64,000 nucleotides of DNA, taken from positions 78,055 through 142,054 of the forward strand of contig PLHW01000046.1 of assembly GCA_003139095.1 (NCBI GenBank). The letters run 5' to 3'. Under the pieces are notes generated by a model. The model had not been told where the DNA came from. It worked only from the letters and a program-made list of their open reading frames with translations, and ran no database searches. How positions within the stretch are numbered: position 1 is the stretch's first letter; each line of letters begins with the position of its first letter. Position numbers and translations under genes: made by a program. The DNA comes from Acidobacteriaceae bacterium. GTDB lineage: Bacteria > Acidobacteriota > Terriglobia > Terriglobales > Acidobacteriaceae. Of this stretch, positions 18,186 through 26,574 are shown in pieces.

Positions 18186-20453
18186 ATGCAGTTCGACAAT
18201 TCCGTAAAGACATTGGTGCCCCAAAACGCTGAGCTTCGCCCTTCATCGGGCAACCACGGCTCGTTCCCATCTCATGATCCGTCGGTCCGTGGAATTCCGA
18301 GCATCTGGGATTACTGGCCGATCCTGGTCCGCCACAAATGGACCATCTTGTCGGTCATGCTTGTCACCATCGTCGGCGGCGCCGTCCTTTCCTTCTCCGC
18401 AACCCCAATTTACGAGGCGAAAGGCCAGATCGCCATCAACCGCGAAGGCGCGGAAACCGCCGGCATGAAGAACTCGGACGGCAGCGGAAACGATTCCGCC
18501 GACGACTACATGGTCGCGATGGATACTCAGACGCATGTTCTCGAAAGCGACGTAATCGCCAAACTCGTCCTCCGCAAGCTCAATCTGGATTCCAATCCGG
18601 CCTTCGCCGGCAAGATCGCCTCGCCCGCCCCCAGTGCGGCCGATGCTTCCACTGTCGATTCTCGTGCCATCGAACCGCATCGCGAAGCAATGCTGGTCAA
18701 TAAGTTCCACGCGTCTCTCCAGGTAAGTTCCATTCCCCGAACGCGTATCCTCGAACTACGCTTCGCCAGCTCTGATCCAAACGTCGCCGCCAAGGCCGTC
18801 AATAGTCTCATTGACACTTACATCGAGCAGAATTACAAAACCCGCCTCGATGCCACCACACGCACCGCCGACTGGCTCACTCAACAACTCTCGGAGCTTC
18901 AACTCAAGGTGGAAGAGTCGCAGGAAAAACTCGTTCGCTATCAAAAAGAACACGGGATCCTCGGCATCGACGAGAAAGAAAACATCATCACCTCCAAGCT
19001 CAATGAGCTGAACAAAGAGTTGACCGCCGCCGAAGCCGACCGCATGCAGAAGGAATCGATCTATCGCATGGCCGGTTCCGGCGATCCCGAACTGCTGTCG
19101 AGTCTCGACCCGTCCAGCCCGTTGATCAAGCTTCGGGCGCAAGAGGAAGATCTTCACCGCCAGATTGCGCAGGCCAGCGTTCACTTTACGCCGTCCTATC
19201 CCAAGCTACAGGAACTCAACGGTGAACTCGACGCGGTCCAGACTGACATCAAAACCGAAATCAGCCGCCTGTCTATCAAGTACAAAAAGGATTACCTCGC
19301 CGCGCTCGAACACGAAAAACTTCTGCGCGGCTCGCTCGAAAATCAGAAAACCGACGCCAATCAGCTCAACGAAAGCGCCATCGAATACAGCCTTCTCAAG
19401 CGCGATGTGGATAGCAACCGCCAGCTCTATGAAGGCCTGTTGCAGAAGTTGAAGGAAGCCGGCGTCATGACCGGTCTGCGCTCCAGCAATGTGCGCATCG
19501 TCGATCCCGCCTCCACTCCAACCTCGCCGTCCTCGCCTAACATTCCCCGCAATCTTCTGCTATCCGTGCTCATGGGTCTGGCGGGCGGTGTCGCGCTCGC
19601 CTTCGTTCTCGAGTCGCGCGACGACGCCGTGCATTCGCTCGAGCAGGCGGAGATGATCTCCGGTCTGCCGTCGCTCGCCATCGTTCCGCTGGAGACGCCT
19701 TCGAATCGTCTGCTTCCCGCCTCGCGGCGTCTGCCAAAAACTCCCGCAGCCCTGGCTACCGCGCTCCAGCCGAAATCCGAAATTGCCGAAGCCTACCGCG
19801 GCCTCCGCACCTCCATCCTCCTCTCCAGAATGGGCAAGTCCGCCAAAGTGCTAATGGTGACCAGTCCCCTGCCGCAGGAAGGCAAAACAACAACCAGCGT
19901 CAACCTGTCCATCGCGCTCTCGCAAAAAGGAGCGCGCGTTCTCCTCATCGAAGGCGACATGCGCCGCGCCAGCATCTCGCAAATTTTTGAACTCAAATCC
20001 AACGGCGGCCTCAGCACAGTCCTCGCCAACAGTCTCGACGTTCACACCGCTCTGCAATCGGTCCCCGGGCTTCCGAATCTCACCGTGTTGCCCGCCGGCC
20101 CCGTCGCTCTTTATCCATCGGAGATGCTTGCTTCCGCGCACATGCGCGACTTGCTCGCCAGCATGCGCCAGGAGTTCGACCACATCATCATTGACACGCC
20201 TCCCGTGCTCAGCGTTACCGATGCCGCCCTGCTCTCCGCCTACGCCGATTCGACTCTGCTCGTCATCCGTTCCGGCAGCACCAACAAAGCCGCTCTGCGC
20301 CGCGCTCGCGACGTGCTCGCTCAGGTCGATGCCCGCGTCCTCGGTGTAATCCTTAACGCCGCCGATTTCATGGATCCGGATCGTTACTACTATGGCGACC
20401 GATATGGCGGATACCACGAACGCGCCTCCGCCCATACCGCCAGCCTGGACTAA
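18186..20453 (+). CDS. Polysaccharide copolymerase / tyrosine autokinase (Wzc/BY-kinase family)
   Basis: This 755-residue inner-membrane protein controls polymer length and export. It begins with a cytoplasmic stretch and a first helix (WTILSVMLVTIVGGAVLSFSAT), then the Wzz domain, long coiled-coil segments (about residues 210-430) and a second helix (LLLSVLMGLAGGVALAFVLES) near 455-475. The C-terminal kinase has the Walker A sequence SPLPQEGKTTTSVNLS near residue 562, Walker A' LLIEGDMRRAS, and Walker B HIIIDTPPVLSV. It ends in a tyrosine cluster (DRYYYGDRYGGYHERA) that is the usual autophosphorylation site. All parts are in one polypeptide, as in proteobacterial enzymes. A matching tyrosine phosphatase and outer-membrane exporter (Wza) are not in the window. 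Confidence 0.93.
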   Translation: MQFDNSVKTLVPQNAELRPSSGNHGSFPSHDPSVRGIPSIWDYWPILVRHKWTILSVMLVTIVGGAVLSFSATPIYEAKGQIAINREGAETAGMKNSDGSGNDSADDYMVAMDTQTHVLESDVIAKLVLRKLNLDSNPAFAGKIASPAPSAADASTVDSRAIEPHREAMLVNKFHASLQVSSIPRTRILELRFASSDPNVAAKAVNSLIDTYIEQNYKTRLDATTRTADWLTQQLSELQLKVEESQEKLVRYQKEHGILGIDEKENIITSKLNELNKELTAAEADRMQKESIYRMAGSGDPELLSSLDPSSPLIKLRAQEEDLHRQIAQASVHFTPSYPKLQELNGELDAVQTDIKTEISRLSIKYKKDYLAALEHEKLLRGSLENQKTDANQLNESAIEYSLLKRDVDSNRQLYEGLLQKLKEAGVMTGLRSSNVRIVDPASTPTSPSSPNIPRNLLLSVLMGLAGGVALAFVLESRDDAVHSLEQAEMISGLPSLAIVPLETPSNRLLPASRRLPKTPAALATALQPKSEIAEAYRGLRTSILLSRMGKSAKVLMVTSPLPQEGKTTTSVNLSIALSQKGARVLLIEGDMRRASISQIFELKSNGGLSTVLANSLDVHTALQSVPGLPNLTVLPAGPVALYPSEMLASAHMRDLLASMRQEFDHIIIDTPPVLSVTDAALLSAYADSTLLVIRSGSTNKAALRRARDVLAQVDARVLGVILNAADFMDPDRYYYGDRYGGYHERASAHTASLD

Positions 20454-20455
20454 TA

Positions 20456-21706
20456 GTGACGCGGCCCGATCGCACTCTTCAGGCGAATATTCTTTTAGTG
20501 CTCTTCTGCGCGTCATTCCTCTCTGTTTACTGCACGCGAGTGGTGCGCGTATATCTCGCGCAGCGTTCCGCAGAATCGATTGACATCGCGGGCCTCGAGC
20601 GCGCCATCCGCCTCGTTCCCGATAATGCGATGTTTCCTCACCTGCTCGGCCTCCAGTTTTCCGCGCGCGAACAGGATTCCACCACAGCAATCGCAAACCT
20701 GCGCCAGGCGGTCCGGCTGAATCCATATAGCGGCCGCTATTGGCTCGATCTTGCAGCCGCATATCAGCAGGCGGGCAACGCCGTAGCCCAGAACGACGCG
20801 GTGCAATCCGCCCTCGCTGCCGAACCCGGTAGCCCCGAGATCGCCGCCGAAGCCGCGCAATATTTTCTAGCGTCCGCTGATTGGGATCGAGCCTTGCCCC
20901 TCGTTCGTCAAGCACTGGAAAAAAATCCACAAGCTGCCCCGGGCCTTCTCCTTGAGTGCTGGCGCGCCACGCACGACGCAAGCCTCTTGTTGGCCCGCGC
21001 AATTCCCGCCGACCCGGAAATTCAATTGGCGTTTTTGCGGCTTTTGACCGGGCAAAAAGAAAAATCTTCAGCCGCTTTGGTGTGGCAGCATCTCGTCGCC
21101 TCCGGCATTTCCTTCCCGCCCCAACTCGCCACTTTTTATCTCGACGACCTCGTGCGCGAGCACGACGTACCGGCGTTCGCCCGCGCCTGGCGTGGTCTTG
21201 CGAGCCTCGCGCCCTTGCTTCAGCGCTATCTGCCAACTGACAATCTCATCGTCAATGGCAGCTTCGAGCAGCCCATCTTGAACTACGGCCTCGACTGGCG
21301 CCACGAGTCCTCCGAACACGTCGTGGCCGGAATTGACGAAGCCATAGCGCACTCTGGCCTCCATTCGCTCGCCCTGTCTTACGACGGCAATCCCGCGTAC
21401 CTTGCCGGCTGGTCGCAGTTCGTGCCGGTGCAGGCAGACAGCACCTATGAGTTCAGCGCCTGGATCAAAAGCGAAAATCTGACCACTTCGAGCGGCCCCC
21501 GACTCGCGATTTCCGATGCCTACAGCGGCGCGAACCTCTTACTTATGGATGATGTTCTCGACACCCATCCCTGGCATCGGGTCGCCGGAACATTCCAAGT
21601 CCCCGCGGGTACGGAATTGGTCGTAACACAAATTACGCGCGCGCCCGCAAATACAAAGATCAAAGGCCGTCTCTGGGTCGACGACCTGCGCCTGGAGAGG
21701 AAATAA
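20456..21706 (+). CDS. Membrane-tethered TPR protein with C-terminal carbohydrate-binding-like domain
   Basis: The 416-residue product begins at a GTG two bases after the autokinase stop. An N-terminal hydrophobic anchor or signal (LQANILLVLFCASFLSVYC) is followed by TPR-like helices (LERAIRLVPDNAMFPHLLGL, AIANLRQAVRLNPYSGRYWLDLAAAYQQAG) up to about residue 260. A C-terminal beta-sandwich then begins at NLIVNGSFEQP and includes STYEFSAWIKSENL and HRVAGTFQVPAGTELVV, which resembles CBM4/9-like carbohydrate-binding modules. A periplasmic protein that binds the polymer or organises the machinery is an inference. Placement between the chain-length kinase and the ligase/polymerase supports a role in assembly or export. 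I do not recognise a named family for the whole protein. Confidence 0.75.
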   Translation: MTRPDRTLQANILLVLFCASFLSVYCTRVVRVYLAQRSAESIDIAGLERAIRLVPDNAMFPHLLGLQFSAREQDSTTAIANLRQAVRLNPYSGRYWLDLAAAYQQAGNAVAQNDAVQSALAAEPGSPEIAAEAAQYFLASADWDRALPLVRQALEKNPQAAPGLLLECWRATHDASLLLARAIPADPEIQLAFLRLLTGQKEKSSAALVWQHLVASGISFPPQLATFYLDDLVREHDVPAFARAWRGLASLAPLLQRYLPTDNLIVNGSFEQPILNYGLDWRHESSEHVVAGIDEAIAHSGLHSLALSYDGNPAYLAGWSQFVPVQADSTYEFSAWIKSENLTTSSGPRLAISDAYSGANLLLMDDVLDTHPWHRVAGTFQVPAGTELVVTQITRAPANTKIKGRLWVDDLRLERK

Positions 21707-21753
21707 CCGATCGGGAAATAGTTCTCAGGAATTCTGCGCTGACGAGATTACTC

Positions 21754-23040
21754 ATGCACTCCGCACCCGCCATTGAAGGAGCATCCACAGCCGTAACCAC
21801 CGTGAGTATCCGCGAGCGCTTCGAGCGCGCTCTCCATCGCGCCCTGTTCGCAGCCCTGGTTGCGACGTTAATCTTCGGCCCACTAGCCCTCGGCATCGTT
21901 CAAGATTGGTCCACTGCTGTCTTAGAATTGGCTGCCGCCGCTCTCTTGCCGCTCTGGCTGGCATGGCGCCTCGTGGCCACACCGGCAAGGCCAATTCGTT
22001 GGAGCCCGCTTTTCCCACCAATGCTCCTCATACTCTGCGTTGCGATAATCCAAATCCTGTTCCATCGCACCGCGTATCTTAATGACACGCTCTCCGAACT
22101 CTGGCTCTGTCTCGCCTACGGAATCCTCGCGTTCGTCGCCGCCCAACTCCTCCGCCACGCTTATCTGTTGCTCTTTGCGAAGTGTGCTGCGCTGTTCGCA
22201 TCGCTCTATGCCGTATTCGCCGTCCTCCAGGGCCTTACGTCAAACGGCAGAATTTATTGGCTCATCAAGCCGCACGCCGGCAGCGTGTACGGCAGCTACG
22301 TCAATCACAACCACTACGCCGGATTCATGGAGCTGCTTCTCCCCACCGCGCTCGTCCTCGCCCTCGAACCCGCTCTGCGTCGCGAAAAGCGCTTCCTCCT
22401 CGCATTCTCCACCATCGTCATGGCCGCCTCCATCTTTCTCTCCCAATCGCGCGGCGGAATGATCGCGCTCATCGCGGAAATGCTCTTCCTCGGTCTCATT
22501 TGGATGATCCAATTCTCGCCCACCAAGTCCGCCATCATCTTCTTCGTATTTTGTCTCGCCACCGCCCTCGCTCTCGTCCGCATTGCACCGCAGCAAATCG
22601 CCAGCCGCATCGCCGACTTTTCCGACCCGGCGCGCCTGCAAATCCACCGCGACTCTTTTCGTATGTTCGCCGCTCACCCGTTTCTTGGCAGTGGCCTCGG
22701 CACCTTCCCCACCGTCTTTCCTCATTACCGCGTGTTCTACGACGGCTTCATCGTCAATCACGCCCACGACGACTACCTTGAACTCCTGCTCGACGCCGGT
22801 TCACTCGGCTTCGCCGCGGCCGTCTGGTTTCTCGTCGCACTCTACCGCAACGGCCTCCGCAACCTGCGTCTCGCAAAAGTCTCATCCAGTGCGCGCATCG
22901 CTGCCGCGGCGCTCGCCGGCTGTACCGGTTTGCTGGTTCACAGTTTTCTGGACTTCAATCTCCACATCCCCGCCAATGCCGCCTGGTTCTACGTGCTCTG
23001 CATTCTCGCCAGCTCCCCGCTGTCGCATAACAAAGCGTAG
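21754..23040 (+). CDS. O-antigen ligase / polymerase (Wzy/WaaL-like) membrane protein
   Basis: The 428-residue product has about ten to twelve hydrophobic segments. The family-diagnostic region VYGSYVNHNHYAGFMELLLPTALVLALEP is at about residues 172-200, and the periplasmic-loop motif SFRMFAAHPFLGSGLGTF...VNHAHDDYLELLLDAG at about 300-350. These are the conserved blocks of the O-antigen ligase domain (PF04932 type), shared by polymerases and ligases, so which of the two it is cannot be decided from sequence. It ends the plus-strand polysaccharide operon and is separated from the TPR protein by 47 bases. Translation starts at an ATG without a strong ribosome-binding site. Confidence 0.88.
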   Translation: MHSAPAIEGASTAVTTVSIRERFERALHRALFAALVATLIFGPLALGIVQDWSTAVLELAAAALLPLWLAWRLVATPARPIRWSPLFPPMLLILCVAIIQILFHRTAYLNDTLSELWLCLAYGILAFVAAQLLRHAYLLLFAKCAALFASLYAVFAVLQGLTSNGRIYWLIKPHAGSVYGSYVNHNHYAGFMELLLPTALVLALEPALRREKRFLLAFSTIVMAASIFLSQSRGGMIALIAEMLFLGLIWMIQFSPTKSAIIFFVFCLATALALVRIAPQQIASRIADFSDPARLQIHRDSFRMFAAHPFLGSGLGTFPTVFPHYRVFYDGFIVNHAHDDYLELLLDAGSLGFAAAVWFLVALYRNGLRNLRLAKVSSSARIAAAALAGCTGLLVHSFLDFNLHIPANAAWFYVLCILASSPLSHNKA

Positions 23041-23248
23041 ATTTTCACCAACGTCGTTCCCCGCGCAGTTCTCCCAATCCGACCACGACCTACGATTCCC
23101 GCTAGTTCTTAGGCGTTCGCAATAGCACTTCTCGCTCTATTTCTCGCTCTCAAACGGGTGTAAACTCTTTCCCGCAGTGGTTAGCCTTCTGGTATCGTCC
23201 CCCACCAGAAACACCTTCCACCTAACTGTGGTCTGAAAAGGAGAATTC

Positions 23249-25513
23249 ATGATTCGAAGAGCAAGCACCTTCTTGCTTATTGCCGTCGCATTCGTGTCGG
23301 TCGTAAGCGTTGTCTCTCAGGCGCAATCGCAGGCGCTGTTAACCCGTCACACGCGCGACGCAGTGATCCATGGTGAAGCCCAATCCCTCGGCCGCCTTCC
23401 TGCCTCCGAAACCCTGCACCTCGACGTCATGTTGGCGCTCCGCCACCAGCCTGAACTCGAAAACTTTCTCCAGGAACTCTACGATCCTTCCAGTTCTTCG
23501 TATCGCCATTTCCTCACAGTTGAGGAATTCACCGCGCGGTTTGGACCGAGCCAGGAAGAATATGACCAGGTCATTCGGTTCGCGAAGCAAAACGGCTTCC
23601 AGATCGTTGGCGATGAAGCGCGCAATCGCATGGTCATTTCGATGAAGGGCACCGTGGCTAACATCGAGAAGGCCTTCCATGTACAACTCGGCGTCTATCA
23701 GCACCCCAGGGAAGACCGCACTTTCTACGCCCCGGATCGCGAACCCTCCGTCGATCTACCGTTCCAGCTCTGGCACGTTGACGGCCTCGATAATTTCTCG
23801 ATCCCACGTCCCGCTTTCACGCGGACAAACGGGCAGGCGAAATCTAACGCGACGGTTGGCTCCGGCCCGGGTGCATCCTTTCTGGGTAGCGACATGCGAG
23901 CTGCCTACTACGGCACCGGATCCCTCAATGGCGCCGGCCAGACACTCGGCTTGTTCGAGCTGGAGGGTACCGATCTAGCTGACTTGAACACTTACTACGC
24001 CAACGTTCACCAAACCCTCAATGTCCCCATCACTCTGTTTTCTGTGGGCGGAGCCAAAACTAGCTGCACCGAACCAGGCTGCGACGACACTGAACAAACC
24101 CTCGACATGACCCAGGCTCTCGGCATGGCGCCGAATCTCGCCAGCCTGGTCATGTACATCGGAAACTCCGAGACTCCCATTTTCAACGCGATGGCAACCG
24201 CCAGCCCGCTGAATGCCCAACTCAGCTGTTCTTGGTACTGGAATCCCGCGGACCCCAAAACACTTGATCCAATCTTCCAGGAGTTCGCAGCTCAGGGCCA
24301 GAATTTGTTTGACGCGGCTGGCGACGATCATGACTGGCAGGAGAGCGGTTCGATCTGGCCCGCTGACGATGCCTATCTGGTTTCCGTTGGCGGAACAGAT
24401 TTAGAGACGCAAAGCGCAGGCGGCCCGTGGAAGTCGGAAACCGCATGGTCAGACGGCGGCGGCGGTGTCTCACCGAACAACATTCCGATTCCTTCCTGGC
24501 AGGTCGCAACCGCGGCCGGTTGCGCGAAGTGTTCGCAAACTCTGCGCAATGGTCCCGACGTTTCGGCCAACTCGAACTTTACGTTCTACGTTTGTGCCGA
24601 CCAGGCGCCCTGCACTGAGAATGAATACGGTGGAACCAGCTTCGCCGCTCCCATGTGGGCCGGCTATCTGGCTCTAGCCAACCAACAGGGTGAGGCCAGC
24701 GGCAATCCCCCGCTCGGCTTTGTCAACCCGGCAATCTACGCCATCGGCTTGAGCGGGAGCTACACCACTGACTTCCACGACATCACTAGTGGCAGCAATG
24801 GCTATCCCGCCACCACCGGCTACGACCTGGCTACGGGCTGGGGCAGCCCGAATGGGCCCAACCTCATCAACGCTCTCACCCAACCGGCTGGCCCGTCGTT
24901 CACGCTAACCGCCAATCCAAGCTCGCTAACCGTTCAGCAAGGCACTCAGGGAACCAGCACAATCACAGTCGTGCCGGCTGATGGCTTCAACGGCAGCGTC
25001 ACCTTGTCGGCCTCCAACCTGCCCAACGGGGTCACCGCGGCCTTCAATCCGAATCCTACCAGCACCACCAGCACGCTCACCCTGACCGCCGCAGCCGGCG
25101 CTGCGACCGGTACTTCAACTATCGCGATTAACGGGGTATCCGGCAGTTTGACCGGCCAGACCAATATTCAGCTCACGGTCACCGCCAGCGGCCCGATCGT
25201 CTCCCTCAATCCCACTTCGCTGGCCTGGGGCAAGGTCGGGGTCGGCAAGACGGGCGGCGCAAAAACCGTCACCGTCACCAACACCGGCGGTTCCACGCTC
25301 AACATCACAAGCATCGCGACCTCTGGCGACTTTGCGCTGAAGGCATTCTCATCGAAGACCAAGTGCGGCAGCACGCTCGCTGTAAATGCTAGCTGCATCG
25401 TCAAGGTAAGCTTCACGCCAACGCAAACAGGTCTGCGCACCGGCAACCTGTCCTTCACGGACAATGCTCCCGGCAGTCCACAAAACGTGGCCTTGTCCGG
25501 GACTGGAAAATAG
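23249..25513 (+). CDS. Secreted S53 (sedolisin) peptidase with Ig-like and choice-of-anchor D modules
   Basis: This 754-residue serine-carboxyl peptidase starts after an AAAAGGAG ribosome-binding site with a signal peptide (about residues 1-29). An N-terminal pro-domain (about 30-185, HLDVMLALRHQPELENFLQELYDP and SRF-like VEEFTARFGPS) precedes the catalytic domain. The sedolisin catalytic set is visible as Glu282 and Asp286 (TEQTLDMTQ), an oxyanion Asp in AAGDD (359-360), and Ser464 in GGTSFAAPMW. Beyond residue 540 come bacterial Ig-like repeats (SLTVQQGTQGTSTITV) and an ASPM/choice-of-anchor D-type domain (LAWGKVGVGKTGGAKTVTVTNTGG). The protein is expected to be active at acidic pH outside the cell, as is normal for the family. 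The C-terminal domains may bind surfaces or substrates. A strong terminator follows. Confidence 0.93.
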   Translation: MIRRASTFLLIAVAFVSVVSVVSQAQSQALLTRHTRDAVIHGEAQSLGRLPASETLHLDVMLALRHQPELENFLQELYDPSSSSYRHFLTVEEFTARFGPSQEEYDQVIRFAKQNGFQIVGDEARNRMVISMKGTVANIEKAFHVQLGVYQHPREDRTFYAPDREPSVDLPFQLWHVDGLDNFSIPRPAFTRTNGQAKSNATVGSGPGASFLGSDMRAAYYGTGSLNGAGQTLGLFELEGTDLADLNTYYANVHQTLNVPITLFSVGGAKTSCTEPGCDDTEQTLDMTQALGMAPNLASLVMYIGNSETPIFNAMATASPLNAQLSCSWYWNPADPKTLDPIFQEFAAQGQNLFDAAGDDHDWQESGSIWPADDAYLVSVGGTDLETQSAGGPWKSETAWSDGGGGVSPNNIPIPSWQVATAAGCAKCSQTLRNGPDVSANSNFTFYVCADQAPCTENEYGGTSFAAPMWAGYLALANQQGEASGNPPLGFVNPAIYAIGLSGSYTTDFHDITSGSNGYPATTGYDLATGWGSPNGPNLINALTQPAGPSFTLTANPSSLTVQQGTQGTSTITVVPADGFNGSVTLSASNLPNGVTAAFNPNPTSTTSTLTLTAAAGAATGTSTIAINGVSGSLTGQTNIQLTVTASGPIVSLNPTSLAWGKVGVGKTGGAKTVTVTNTGGSTLNITSIATSGDFALKAFSSKTKCGSTLAVNASCIVKVSFTPTQTGLRTGNLSFTDNAPGSPQNVALSGTGK

Positions 25514-25552
25514 ACCATAAGCAGAAACCGCGGCTCTCCGCGTTTAACCCTC

Positions 25553-25582
25553 ATGGGCGGGACCTCAGGTCCCGCCCATTTG
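25553..25582 (+). terminator. Perfect 12-bp hairpin terminator of the S53 peptidase gene
   Basis: ATGGGCGGGACC (25553-25564) is followed by a TCA loop and its exact complement (25568-25579), then TT. It lies 40 bases after the S53 stop. The T-run is short, but the stem is exceptionally strong. Confidence 0.75.
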
Positions 25583-25784
25583 GCTTACCCCAAGATGATT
25601 TTTCAGGAATTCTCTCGACCCTCAGACCGGAATTTCGAAAACACCGCTGACGCCGGCTGTGCTCATGCCCACGCATCACGGATAAAGGTCCCTCCGATGG
25701 CGCAAGAATCTGCATACCAACGCCTCCACACAACGCCCGTCAGTCGATTGGTTCCTCCGGCACGATAATCGCGCCATAATCTCA

Positions 25785-25813
25785 TTGACGGCCAACCCAA
25801 GCCCATCTATCAT
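25785..25813 (+). promoter_or_regulatory. Sigma-70-type promoter of the FecR-like gene
   Basis: TTGACG at 25785-25790 and TATCAT at 25808-25813 are separated by exactly 17 bases. Transcription should start near 25820, leaving a leader of about 24 bases that contains GGAG before the ATG at 25844. Confidence 0.65.
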
Positions 25814-25843
25814 TAGCCGTTTACTTGAGCACTGGAGTGAATC

Positions 25844-26485
25844 ATGTCTCGTAATGTCACGCGCAATTTCATTGTCTGCCTGGCAATCGTCGTTCTGCTG
25901 CCCGGCCTCGTTCTCGCCGCTGATGGCGCTATGGCTCATCCCTACGGTCCGGCGTGGCTCAACGGCACTACACTCGAGCATGCTTCCGCAATTTTCCCCG
26001 GCGACCTGGTGCAAACCAAGTTCGGCTCCGTCCTCAAAATTGACGCCTCCGGATCCAGTCTGAGCGTTCTTTCCAATTCTCTGCTCAAATTCAACGGTGA
26101 CTCCGCCGCGCTCGACCACGGCAGCGCCCGTCTAAAAACTTCCACCGCGATGGCTGTGCGTGCCGGCAACGTCACCGTTGTCCCCGCCTCCAGCACACTC
26201 ACGGAATTTGAAATCACCCGCTCTTCCGGTACCGTCCAGGTCGTCGCCCTGAAAGGCGATCTCAAGATCAGCAACGGCTCCGAGAACAAAACTCTCCTCC
26301 AGGGCCAGCAGGCCACGCAACCCGCTTCCGATAGCGCTCAAGCTTTATCGGGTGGCGATGGCGCGACCCTTGCCAGGGCGAAGAATCCGGCTTTCAACAT
26401 CGAAGCCGCCAAGTCCCCCGTCTCAACCCCTCCTGTTAAGATTCACGAAGAGGCGGGAGCAAAAGGCAGCCCCATCAAACCGTAG
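25844..26485 (+). CDS. Secreted FecR-domain-like protein
   Basis: The 213-residue product has a signal peptide ending near residue 25 (VLLPGLVLAADGA). The following region, AWLNGTTLEHASAIFPGDLVQTKFGSVLKIDASGSSLSVLSNSLLKF, has the beta-rich pattern of FecR-type periplasmic domains, including a GDLVQT box, a VLKI(D/N) strand and a VVALKGDLKISN strand. A second protein in this window (57119-57844) follows the same order of motifs (AWVNGSEVPKSAAIFVGDMLQT...VVQIIASKGDVTVQ), so they are paralogs. The last 60 residues are Ala/Pro-rich and disordered-looking. No sigma/anti-sigma partner is adjacent, so the classical signalling role of FecR domains should not be assumed. It is preceded by a convincing promoter and a GGAG ribosome-binding site. 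Confidence 0.7.
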   Translation: MSRNVTRNFIVCLAIVVLLPGLVLAADGAMAHPYGPAWLNGTTLEHASAIFPGDLVQTKFGSVLKIDASGSSLSVLSNSLLKFNGDSAALDHGSARLKTSTAMAVRAGNVTVVPASSTLTEFEITRSSGTVQVVALKGDLKISNGSENKTLLQGQQATQPASDSAQALSGGDGATLARAKNPAFNIEAAKSPVSTPPVKIHEEAGAKGSPIKP

Positions 26486-26574
26486 TTGTTTGAAATTGCT
26501 GGCGGAGCAATTCCCCTACTCACCCGAATCTCGCTCCGCAGCAAAGATGTCTCGGGGAAAGCCCTGCAATCGCG

